The translations under genes were made by a program, and so were the position numbers. A model generated the notes under the pieces. The model was given only the letters and a program-made list of their open reading frames with translations. It was not told the DNA's origin and made no database searches. DNA of 64,000 nt from Agarophyton chilense. Taxonomy: Eukaryota; Rhodophyta; Florideophyceae; Gracilariales; Gracilariaceae. The DNA is taken from assembly GCA_030374765.1 (NCBI GenBank), contig JARGXX010000090.1, positions 310,001 to 374,000 of the forward strand, in the 5' to 3' direction. This document shows positions 24,731 through 34,827 of the stretch, in pieces (the stretch's first letter is position 1; every line of letters starts with the position of its first letter).

Positions 24731-25446
24731 TGTAGTATTCTACTATGTCGGGGAATCCGATAGGTGTGTTTTTCGCGAAGTCGCGGTTGGAACTCATAAG
24801 TGAGTGTTATCATCAGCATTGTGATATGGAGCGGCATCCCGCATAGGATGCCGAGAGGCAGAATGTCTTAGTGGAACAAGTGGCGTCATGGGTCGAGTGG
24901 CTTTCCACGGCTCGCGCATAGTTGCGACCCTTCCTAGGGGAATGCCATATTGGCAACGGCGCATGTAGTGGCGATCCACGTGGAGGGCTTTACTACCCTT
25001 TGTAGCTAGACGTCCATTAGGGACCATACCCATACAGTGGTTTGGCTAAGTGGCTGACCACTGGGTATTATTTATATATTTATTTGGGCACTCACCCTGG
25101 TACACAGTATATAGTGTACAAGAGGTGAGCGCCGAGTCCAAGTAAAGGAGACAACATGGGCATCATGACTATTCTGTTCCTCGCTTAGGATTCCTTAACC
25201 GGAGATCCGGACGAGTTATGATAGATAGTCAGCCCCCAAACAGTTCACGAGCCGTCTCGTACCTACGTTACATCAACGTTTTACAGTTGCACTGTTCACC
25301 CTTTCTGGCGAGTAGTGGCCTTACACCCCACTTCCAGCTCGCTGGTGTTGTAGCTCTACCACCCCTTTTTCTTCGCCGCAAGCGACCCATCGGCATTCCG
25401 AACGCTGTCGTAGGTGTCTGCTCTCTCCGTTAATTCAGATACTACA
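24731..25446 (+). repeat. Element B 3' LTR (716 bp)
   Basis: The same 716-bp repeat as 15607-16322, with about 26 differences by eye clustered toward the 3' end. TTCTC at 25447-25451 follows it and completes the target duplication. Confidence 0.95.
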
Positions 25447-25499
25447 TTCTCCCTTTCCACCCCGCAAAGACGTTTTTGTTCGCTCACCAAGGGCTTTCT

Positions 25500-25792
25500 T
25501 CCTCTACCTTTCCATGGTCCAACTCTTTGACTGCACGAAGTGTCTGCCTGTGAAAGCTCGCAAACATCTTCTAGGCTTAAGGGAAGATAACTACAAGGTG
25601 CAAAGATTCGATGGAATGTTTAACAGGGCACAGCAACGAGCCACAGGAACACCTGGAAGCTCCCACTATGCCACCCCTTCGGACACCCCAATGAAAGCCT
25701 CACAGTTCCAAGCCATTGTAGAACCTACGGACGACCCCGAAGAGGAACCTCATCTTCAAGAAGAAACGGAAAGCCCATCGGAAAATTCTTAG
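25500..25792 (+). pseudogene. Element A gag region, second part (fossil)
   Basis: The Gag of element A resumes after the insertion of element B. The product is polar and acidic toward the end (DDPEEEPHLQEETESP). No further motif can be named. The flanks of B (TTCTC at both sides) show that this piece and 13887-15601 were once contiguous. Confidence 0.55.
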
Positions 25793-25899
25793 AAGGTCGA
25801 TGCGAGGCGAATAATCTATCTTTCAGTCCATGCCTCGACCAATTGGATGTTCAGGAGCCAAGGATCTCCTAGGAAAGAGAATTATAAAGTTCGAGTAAC

Positions 25900-28800
25900 C
25901 GTGGGACTACGTCCCAACAGCTATTGAGTGGCCACAGCCGTATTTGACACAAGCGCTGGTCCTAATTTGGTCCATTCTATGCTACTCCCATTTGGTTGGC
26001 AAAATATCTTTCATGCAAGGAAGACCCCCAAGATTACCGATGCCTCACGTAGACTACTGGACATTAAAAAGCTTGTACCACTTAACATAAACTTATGACC
26101 ATTCGAACTCCGCACATGGTTCCTTGTATGTCCAAACTTGGATGCTGACGTAATCCTAGAGACCTCCTCCATCGATCGATACATTAAGGCTATTTATCCA
26201 GGCCTAAAGAAAGTCGCGTTCTATCGCCCATCTTCCATCTCCATAATTTGCTCCACCCCAGGGCCAGAAGCTAACCTCAAACGAGTAAATATCTCCGAAT
26301 ATACTAAGTCCTGTAAGGTTCGCTTATCGAAAACCATAGCGATACCCCCGATGACCCAAATCACCGTATCGGTCTATTCCCAGGCTCCAAGTCTCCTGGC
26401 GATACCGAAACACCCGAAAACGGTTCTGAAACATCTCACCTTACTGGCCAATGGAGTAATGGACATCCGCCCAAACAGGCCCTTCTTGATCACGATCAGC
26501 AACTTCCGAGATAAGCCCGTAGGGTTGCCTAAAGATACAGTGAATGGCATTACATTAACTGCCACTGTGGTCATTATGGAGTCCCGGTTGGATAAATTTT
26601 CATATAGAACTCCCGACTTGGACGTCGGCTTTTGGGAGGAGACGCTTGCTCTCGGCGCAGAATTCGAATTCTTTAGGCCCCAGGTGAATGATCTCCTCAA
26701 CAAATACCAGACAATGTGGTCAGGTAAATTGTGCAAAATCAGAGCCACTACACACCGCATTGGCCTTCAAGATTATGATAGACCACAGTTCCAGCACCCA
26801 TACCGTACAGGCCTGAAGGGTAGGGAAATTGTCGCCGAACAGATGGACAAAATGCGCAAAGCTCACGTCATAGAGCCGGCGCCTCCTAACTAAACCGAAT
26901 GGGCAAGTTCCCTTGTCCTCACGGCTTATAAGAATCGCTCCGTTAGGTTCTGTGTCGACTATACGAAGCTGACCACAGTAACCAAGAGGGACTCATACCC
27001 GATACCTCGTATGGATGACTGTCTAGATTCCTTAGAGGAAGCAGCCGTATTCACCACAATGGAGGCTATCTCCGGATATTGGCAAATCTCTATGGCTGAG
27101 GATGCGAGAGAGCTGACAACCTTCACCACCCGTGAAGGTCTGTTCAGATTTACTCGTATGCTCTTTGGTTTAAAGAATGCACAAGTGACTTTGCAACGGG
27201 TAATGGACCTCATACTTTCAAAAAGCGATTGGAATTCCGCTCTGCTCTATTTTGATGACATAATAATCTTCTCGCGAACCGTGAAAGAACCCTTTCCCAA
27301 GTGAGCACGGTGCTACCAATCCTACAGGACTCTGGGGTAGCACCAAAACTCCGAAAATGCGCCTGCTTTCGGGCCTCGGTATACTATCTTCGTCACGTCG
27401 TCCTCCTAGGAAAGTTAAAGGTAGCCAAACGGACCACGGATGCTATCCGCCAGGCTAAAACTCCCAGAACCCACACGGAACTACGATCTTTCTTGGGCTT
27501 AGGCAATGTTTACCGACGTTTTGTCCAAGACTTTGCTAAAACCTCGGCCCCTCTCAACGTAATTTTAAAGAAGGGTACACCTTCGGAGGTTGAGGATATT
27601 AACCGAAGACCAATACCATGCATTTCAGACCCTAAAGGACAAATTGCTGATCCCACCTATACTGGCTTTACAAAAACCCAATGGGGTTTTTTCTTGGACA
27701 CAGACGCTTCAGATGTCCAAGTGGGATGTGAACTGCTACAGGAAAAAGAATCGCCTAAGGATTATTATCGACCTATTGAAAACTGGAGCAGAACGCTGAC
27801 CAACGCGGAGGGATACTACATTACTACCGCAAAGGAATGTCTTGCAATCGTATGGTTTGTATTAACACTCCGACCATTCTTCGGGGGAACTAGGTTCACC
27901 GATAGGCCAGACCACTTTTAACTCCGCTGATTACTCAATATGACCGATGAATCAAGTTGCCTCGCTCGTCGGCGCCTTAGGCTGTCAGGGTATGACTACA
28001 ATATAACCTATAGACCAGGCATCAAGCACCAGGCAGCAGATGCCCTGTCGCGAATCATTACCGACGGAACTGATGACACCACCTTGGACGACCTAATTCC
28101 CACCCCCTTTACAGATGATGGACCTCAGGACTATACGGAAACAGATGACCTAACGGGTAAGGTGAAATCGGAGGATCCTGAGGTAAAGGAGAACAAAATA
28201 TACCTATTTGACTGGGAGACAGTACCGCCCAGTTCGGCACCACCTCAGGTTAATGCGATAGCCCCGGAGGAAAAAGAGCTCTTCCCTATAACTATTGAGG
28301 AACTCCTACAGGTGCAGGTCGAAGACGAATACTGCGAGGAGACAGCCCAATTGGTAGGAACCCCAGGTTGCTTGTTCGACTATGACCAATTTGGACTACT
28401 ATGTCGCCGCTCACCGCTGGATGTCGCACTCCACCGGGTGATACCAACTTTGCTAAATGCGAGATTCCTATACATAGCCCACTTCCCTAGCTTGAATTGT
28501 CAACCTGGAGGCCGACGAATATACCAGACCCTAAGAAAGTTCTTTTACTGGCCAATAATGGCGCAGGACCTATGGAAAACCGCACGGAACTGTGCATCGT
28601 GCACACAGTTCTGAAGGTCTCGCGCCAACCATCGGACCAAATTGAAGCTTTCCCCGCCAAAGGCTTGATGGAATTTGTCGCAATAGATATACTTGGGCCT
28701 TTGCCTAAGTCTTCCCGTGGAAAATGGTTTGTTTTGGTTATGACCGATAGGTTTACTGTACTTACACGAGCCCTACCTCGCAAAGGAAACGGCCACGGAT

Positions 28801-29930
28801 GTCTCCACGGCCTTCTTGTCCCACTGGGTATATCCATATGGCATGCCACTCTACCTCCTTACGAATAATGGCAGCCAGTTTGTATCCAAATTCTTTTCAC
28901 TCGTTTGTCCTATGTTAGGAATCAGACATGTGACCACCACGGCGTACCACCCACAAACCAATGGCCAAGCCGAACGCTTCAGCCGCACCCTTCTGGACCT
29001 ATTGGCGCACTACGTTTCGGAGCACCAATAGGACTGAGACGAATACGTTGAGACACTTGTTTATGCCTACAACACGCAGGTACGCGCTTCGACAGGGAAA
29101 ACGCCTTTCGACTTAACGCTAACGAGAGCGCCGCTGCCGATAGCTGTTGACCTTCAGGAATCGATCATACCCCAGGACATAAGCGAAGGAATGACTCCGA
29201 CCCAGGCGAAGCACTACTCGCCCCGACGCATCGACCGCATTTTCCAATCGGCCAGAACTGTACTAACCAAAGCCCAAAGGCAGGCGCTACAAGTGCAACT
29301 TCGACGAAGCGGTTTGGAACAAACCGACCTTTGGGAAAGGAGACCTGGTTTATCTGGACTAGGCACCGAAGGAAAGTGAGGAACTCGAGGGCAATACGCG
29401 GAAGCTATTAACCAGCTCTACGGGACCATACAAAGTCCTTAAATCCAATGAACACACCATTACTTTGCTAATTGACAGCCTACAGGACACCGTGTCTATT
29501 GACCGGGTGACACGACCTCCCAGTTCCTCCGGACTACCGAAGTCCCAGCAGTCTAACCCAACGGAAGCACCACGACCTCAGGTCGACGCGCAAGTCTCCA
29601 CACCCACCAAGGCAGGTCGCGCGGACTCGACTAGCCCAACGGACCCGATGGTCTACTCCAACTACTATGATCCATCTCTCCTAACCGACTCCGATGGATT
29701 TGCCCCCCTGGACCACACTCTCCTTCCGGAGAATGAACACCAACCGGAATAAGTGATTGAGCGCATCATCTCCGCCGGTCGGGGAGAAGATGGAACCATG
29801 CGCTATTGCGTCCGTTGGTTCTGCTACACACCTTAATAAGACACTTGGCAAGAGCCTCAAACCATCCCGGCTGACTTTATCTCCTGCTATTGGCACAGAA
29901 TCAGCCACACGGAGCGCGGCCTACAGGAGG
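25900..29930 (+). pseudogene. Element A pol region with chromodomain (fossil)
   Basis: In order: protease-like F-D-T-S-A-G near 25940; reverse transcriptase with DSYPIPRMDDCLDSLEEA near 26990-27045, GYWQ near 27075 and YFDDIIIFS near 27248; RNase H with LDTDASDVQVGC near 27695 and KHQAADALSR near 28027; integrase zinc module near 28470-28610 (FYWPIM, CASC); integrase core 28660-29130 with AYHPQTNGQAERF; chromodomain about 29755-29905 (IERIIS...YCVRWF.Y.P). Catalytic YxDD is kept, but the region has many breaks. The chromodomain places it in the chromovirus branch of Ty3/gypsy. Confidence 0.85.
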
Positions 29931-30215
29931 GGATAAAAATTGGTCCGAATAATTCCAAAACGCCTCCCAGAAGGCCTCCCGACACGACGGCTCGCAGGAG
30001 CACGACAGTTCGTCGTAGCTCCCGCATCAGGGAACAAGGTCAGTCCTTCGGAGATACCTGAGGAACACCAGAGACTCTTTCAAGATTGGACGCCCTCCCT
30101 GGGCACGCAAGTTTGAGATACAAGAACGACCTTCAGAAAGCACAAGCATTAATCTATTGGACAGCTAACAGAGGTAGAACAGCCCTAACCATTACCTCAA
30201 GGTTCGCGGAAGCGC

Positions 30216-32500
30216 TCAGAACACCAACAGGACTCGCGGGGGCGGCGCAGAAGTAACTCCGTCGTCCTCATCGCAAACTGCAGAAGCGAAACCGGGACTA
30301 GGGTCACATGAGGAGCCAACTGGACCACTAGAACCGGCCCTAGCGACCCTAGTACGATTCTTCGGCGGAGATTCGCCTGAGGAACTAATGTCAACATCGG
30401 AAGCCTCCCGGTCACTCAAATTTAGACGATACCGGGCATCCAGATCGACAGTAACCCTCTGGGACATCGCCTGCGCATTCTGCTGCAGGATATTGACCGT
30501 GGCGGTCTTAAGATCCTGATTTTGTTGGACAACCGCGGCGTAGCGCGACGAGAGACGAGCCCAGGATCTTGCTTCCCCCAGGATTGTCGCAACGTCCATC
30601 CAGGCCGTGATACCAACGGTACGGCAGACATGACGGAGATCCGCGGCTGCAGCCGTTAACGAAGCTGGAAAGTTTGGCAATGGATAAAACGGAGCGATGT
30701 CGACGCCTCCAGTGGACGATTGAGCAAGTGCCTCGCCTAGAGGACTTTCTGATTCGACAGTAACCTCGCCAGGAAGGATGTTCACCTGGGCGACGGGCGG
30801 TTCATAAGAGAGCTCATCCTGAGGAGCAGCGCCCGGAGGAGCTGGAGGAGGAGAAGCGGGCGGCAACAAACCGGCGGACTCGACCGGCGGATGAACGCCC
30901 TTCACGGGTAGGACGAAGGGATCGTCACCGAAGGATTCTCCGTCGGACATACCAGGAGAAATCAAGGGCGTGGCTTCCACATCAGGCTCGAAGCACAGAG
31001 GATCGAAACAAATGGCCTTCGGATAATAGTCGGGCACATGACGCCTCGGAATGACCGATGGTTGATTCCTCAAAGGCTTGGCGAGATAGGCATTAGCGTC
31101 GTCCCGACCTTGCGGATGCAGCGGAATCGGCGTGAATGAGTGGGTATCCCAGTCATACGAAAGGAACCCGGGAGTCTTGCCCCACTCGACCTGTAGGACA
31201 TGATCTAAAATGACCTAGGTCTCTTCGACGTCGAACTGGGTTCCATGGACGATATTTTGGATGCCTAGGTTCCTTAGGAAACGAATCATGATGTCCAGGA
31301 GTAGGATTAGGCGACCTCGAGGAACTGGTATGTTCTCATCGTACCACACCCTCCAATCCTCCGAAACGACACTACGACGGATTCCGTACTTCGCGGTATC
31401 CAGGAAGGCCATAAGGGACATTAAGGCGAACTCAACGAAGAGTACCTGCCAGGACAGCCAGTAACTTTGGTCATTGTCGTCGCCCATGAGTTGGGACGAG
31501 TGGTACGCCACCACGGACGGCGTGGGAACCAGAAGGAGCGGCGAGACGCCCCAATACATGGCCCATTGGTTCTCATCCTCGTGCGGAAACGAGAAGTACA
31601 ACGGAAGGAGTTTGTCTGCGCTCATGTCGTGAAACTCCACCTGGTGCCAACAAAAGAAGAACCCCAGGAAATGACGCTGACGACCATTGGGCTCGTGCAT
31701 GTCGTTCCAATAGATCCGGTTGGACATCCAAAACAAGCGGTCATACTGCGGCCAGAAGCACATAAGCACCAAGAGATTGTGACCAGCCGGAGGAAAGCGC
31801 ACATGAGGGGGTATGAAACCATTGTATAGGTCCGAGAGGAGTTTGTTCACCCTGAACTGGTATTCGGCTTCCTCCTCGCAGCGGACCTATGGCATGATCG
31901 CTTGGATGAGGGTGCGAAATCGTGTCACCGAGCGCAGATCCACAGGGAAATGCAACCATCGGTTATACGACGAGACGCTGTGCGCGTTCTTGCTGCCCTT
32001 CCGGAAATCGGGTATCTTGGCAAACCTTCGAGCGTCGAGATACATATGGCAAACCGCTGGTACTCTTCCACAGAGGACGGAAGAATGGCATGACGCACTG
32101 CCGGCGGATTCCGTCCAATGGTACGGGCGTTGCGGTCCCCGGGACGCTCATAGGCCACTTGGTAACCCGAAGAACTCCTCGTTTGATTGTTCGAAGCCAG
32201 GGTGCAGCTGCCCACAGGCTGGTTTGCCTGTAAGTGAATAGAACTACCAACGGGAGCAACAAAGTCCGGAGGAAGAACGGCATATCCAACGGGCTTGTAA
32301 GGGGAGTTCGGCATCGAGCGTGACCAATGGAAAAGTACCACGAGGATAAATCGAGGTGACGGAATCGACCAGGACGGACTGACTGGCGTGAACCATGGTG
32401 AACGAAGGGCGGAGGGTCGCCAAAGGAAGAACCGAGAGTATGGAAGAAGCCAATGGACCGTCTAGGCAACGGGACGCGAGGAATGCCCCGGCAATGCCCC
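30216..32500 (-). pseudogene. Antisense reading region of element A (fossil)
   Basis: A long coding-like region on the strand opposite to gag and pol, between the chromodomain and the 3' LTR. Its first two thirds are rich in Trp, Tyr and His (for example FIPPHVRFPPAGHNLL and FLGFFFCWHQVEF). The last third (about 30216-31073) is Pro-rich, then holds a helix-prone, possibly coiled-coil stretch (YAAVVQQNQDLKTA) and an acidic Ser tail. No known domain is recognised. Element B has a region at the same place and orientation that looks related (shared YN..W, TRF..LI, and an aromatic block ending R.(L/I)GI). It may be an accessory protein of this lineage. Broken. Confidence 0.6.
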
Positions 32501-32712
32501 TAGGGCCAGCGCTCACGGCGCGTAAGAGTTTCAGTCTTTAGGCAAATTAATTTCCCTCCGGCGCCAATGGTCAGCTCATGCTTCCCCGCATCCCCGCAGG
32601 CGATGACGACGCGACGTCCCGTCGCGTCCAATGGTACCGGGAGCAACGAAGTGCTCGCGTTCCCTGGGTCAAGCGTGAGACCATCTGGACTTTGCCGTGA
32701 CGGCCGAATCAT

Positions 32713-32725
32713 AAGGAGGGAGATA
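32713..32725 (+). other. Element A polypurine tract
   Basis: AAGGAGGGAGATA ends directly at the TG of the 3' LTR, as expected of the plus-strand primer of an LTR retrotransposon. It fixes the LTR start at 32726. Confidence 0.75.
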
Positions 32726-33170
32726 TGTGAAGGAGCGGTGATAACGGTTGAGCCCTGTAAGCTGCCTGGCCCTGAAGGATCTTGCAGATGACACGTGGAC
32801 GGGTCGACCTCAGGTGGACTCATGTAGATCATTAATTTATTTTAATTAGTGTAATAGATTAGCAGTACAGTACCAGAGAGATCTCAGCGCCTCGCCAGTA
32901 CTATTTACGTGGCTCGAGTGACGCTTCTCCCCTAGAGTAAGGTAGGTACCGTTAGGATACTAATTACCTCCTTTGGTATATTAGTTCCACCCTTTGGTCT
33001 TCAAGCCATCGTTTCCGTAGCTCCAACCTGTAAGACTACGCAGTAAACGCCAACCCATTGCACCAAGTACACTGGAAGTGCCGCCGTCAAGGATTCGAAC
33101 CTTAGGACCCGCTCTACCACGCTACCACCGGTCGAGACCAGTACGCTGACCCACCCGTCATCGCGTTACA
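32726..33170 (+). repeat. Element A-type 3' LTR
   Basis: Starts TGTGAAGGAGC directly after a purine tract and ends GCGTTACA. It is the counterpart of 13236-13686. On the minus strand it contains a perfect pol III B-box (GGTTCGAATCC, 33091-33101). Its last 25 bases recur at 48795-48819. Confidence 0.83.
33091..33126 (-). other. tRNA-like A/B-box pair in the A-type LTR
   Basis: On the minus strand GGTAGCGTGGTAGAGC (33111-33126) resembles a tRNA D-arm / A-box, and GGTTCGAATCC (33091-33101) is a perfect B-box. Only about 9 bases separate them, so the anticodon arm is missing and this is not a working tRNA gene. The 5' LTR of element A has a decayed version. A function is unproven. Confidence 0.4.
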
Positions 33171-33181
33171 CCTTTACCCCC

Positions 33182-33835
33182 CTTGAGCTCTTCAAGCATG
33201 GTACGCAGAGCTTCTACGCCAAAAAGAAAGATGGTGTAAATGGTGCAACAAAACGACGCGCTGTTCTGAGGAGCTCTACATCACACTCTAAGTGGGAACA
33301 AAAGATTGTTTCTCAATCTCTGAAAACTGTTGCTATCAATGCGTTCTTCGCCTGGCGGATGTTTGAGAGAGAGGACCTGCTCAAAACGGCAGACAGATTC
33401 AAGTCTTTGGGACACTACAGAAACGCCATGAACAAAGTCAAAGCAACTGCTGACTTTATGATCGATGTATCCCAAGTGCTTTTATCTTATGCGGAAAGGC
33501 TGTTCATTGCGACGGAAAAGGTCGTAGAGAATGAAGATGGTCCATTAAACAAGCAGGAGCAAATGCGCTTGAGAGGAATGGCGAGGGCCAGAAAGCGGAA
33601 ACGATTGCCCTTTTCCAATAGTACTGATGGACGCACAGTGCATTTGTCACTCATTGGGCATTCACCCAAGCAAGGACAGGTTCTTTATTGTGTCCTTGCG
33701 GTCAACAAAAAGGATCCTGGAGGGGCCATTGATCCTCGTTTTCTGGCCCTGTGGGCAGCGTCCAACTATGTGTCCGTACCTACGAATGTCTGCGAAAGAG
33801 CTGTAGGAATGTTTGGTACATATCAATGTCCGTGA
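33182..33835 (+). CDS. Unidentified open frame next to the A-type LTR
   Basis: About 218 codons are open from directly after the 3' LTR of element A to a stop at 33833-33835. The first ATG is at 33359, which gives 158 residues, but the frame is open further upstream (LELFKHGTQSFYAKKK), so the true 5' end may have been cut off by the LTR insertion. The product is basic (RLRGMARARKRKRLPF) with a helix-prone middle (SLKTVAINAFFAWRMFERED). That helix loosely recalls the end of piggyBac/PGBD transposases, but no catalytic motif is present. It may be a truncated host exon or a transposase remnant; I do not recognise it. Confidence 0.4.
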   Translation, partial: LELFKHGTQSFYAKKKDGVNGATKRRAVLRSSTSHSKWEQKIVSQSLKTVAINAFFAWRMFEREDLLKTADRFKSLGHYRNAMNKVKATADFMIDVSQVLLSYAERLFIATEKVVENEDGPLNKQEQMRLRGMARARKRKRLPFSNSTDGRTVHLSLIGHSPKQGQVLYCVLAVNKKDPGGAIDPRFLALWAASNYVSVPTNVCERAVGMFGTYQCP

Positions 33836-34827
33836 AATTGAGCGATACACCCCGTAGTGGTTCAAGTGCGATAAAAGATGTTCCGCCGGCTGGAGAGCAG
33901 CAAGTAGTTGAAACTGTTGTGGAGATGGATCCGGAACGCGCGGAGCTGAACGTGATTACACCTCGCTCAGAGACAATCCCCCAGCGGGCATCCTCGCGTG
34001 TGGCGGCGCGAATCAGAACAGGGTCATCTGCAGAAGTAGAGTGGTGGTCGTCTGCAACCTTTATCGGAAGCTTAGGCAGTAAATGTAGATGCACTGGAGC
34101 TGTTCATTCTGGATGCCGATGGCTGTATCTGTCCTCCCCATTAGTGGGCTGCTGGAACCTACTTTCTGCTCCTTTGTTCTCATGCATGAGAATAGCTCTA
34201 GTTACACCAACCGCGATGTATGGCCTTGCAAATGAAGACGGTAGACCTGATTTAACCGGATCATCTTAGAGCAGATCTTTGAAGAAAAAATTGACGTGAA
34301 TGTTCTGTTAGGCGAGACATTGCTTTTAGATTTTAAAGAAGAAGCAACTGAAACTCGCAGCATTTCCCAAAAGGAAGTATCTTGCATCCAAAGGTAGCAA
34401 TTTAGAAACAGAAAGGGTGTTCCCGGGTGAGCTGGAGAAGACCCGAAACACCGATAAATTGTAGATAAAGGGCCTTGTAAATCAAGGAGATTATTTGTGC
34501 TGCCGTGGTAGTTTGGATGTAGTCTTCGGCATTTGAGATCCCTGTTGGTAGGATACTCTTTATATTCTTATAAAACCCTCCATAAGCATGGAAAATGTTC
34601 TTGATATTCTTGAAGAGTTACGAACAAGAACCTTTGAATTAGTACACTGCCCTACTTGTACGAAAATATCTATTTAAGTATAGCGATTAGATCATGGATT
34701 AATAGAACTAGTGCACCACACCGTATGACAATCCAGATCAGCTTTTATTGCTTCCAATAACGACATCATACGGTCCATAAATACTAGAGCTGCTTTGCCG
34801 CCTTCTGCAGGTGGAAATTTGCTTCGG
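33836..34827. other. No recognisable gene
   Basis: An open frame at 33751-34269 overlaps the previous entry in another frame and has no motif. The rest is AT-rich and holds only short frames. Nothing can be named here. Confidence 0.5.

Larger units (their letters stand above)
15607..25446 (+). mobile_element. Ty3/gypsy chromovirus B nested in A (fossil)
   Basis: A 9.84-kb Ty3/gypsy element on the plus strand. The LTRs (15607-16322 and 24731-25446) are both 716 bp and differ at about 26 positions by eye, about 96% identity. The target duplication TTCTC is at 15602-15606 and 25447-25451. It carries a primer site, gag, protease, reverse transcriptase, RNase H, integrase, chromodomain, a purine-rich tandem repeat and an antisense reading region. 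It sits inside the gag of element A, so it is younger than A. About ten breaks. Confidence 0.95.
13236..33170 (+). mobile_element. Ty3/gypsy chromovirus A, interrupted by element B (fossil)
   Basis: An old Ty3/gypsy element on the plus strand. Parts: 5' LTR 13236-13686, primer site 13690-13707, gag from about 13887, then the nested element B (15607-25446), then the rest of gag, protease (near 25940), reverse transcriptase (about 26700-27560), RNase H (27690-28070), integrase (28460-29130), chromodomain (29755-29905), an antisense reading region (30216-32500, minus), a polypurine tract (32713-32725) and 3' LTR 32726-33170. The LTRs are roughly three-quarters identical by eye and no target duplication is detectable, so it is old; the two LTRs might even come from related but different insertions. 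More than ten breaks. Confidence 0.82.

Noticed and set aside
33061-33135. tRNA gene on the minus strand
   Set aside because: A-box and B-box are too close; the anticodon arm is missing, so it cannot fold as a tRNA.
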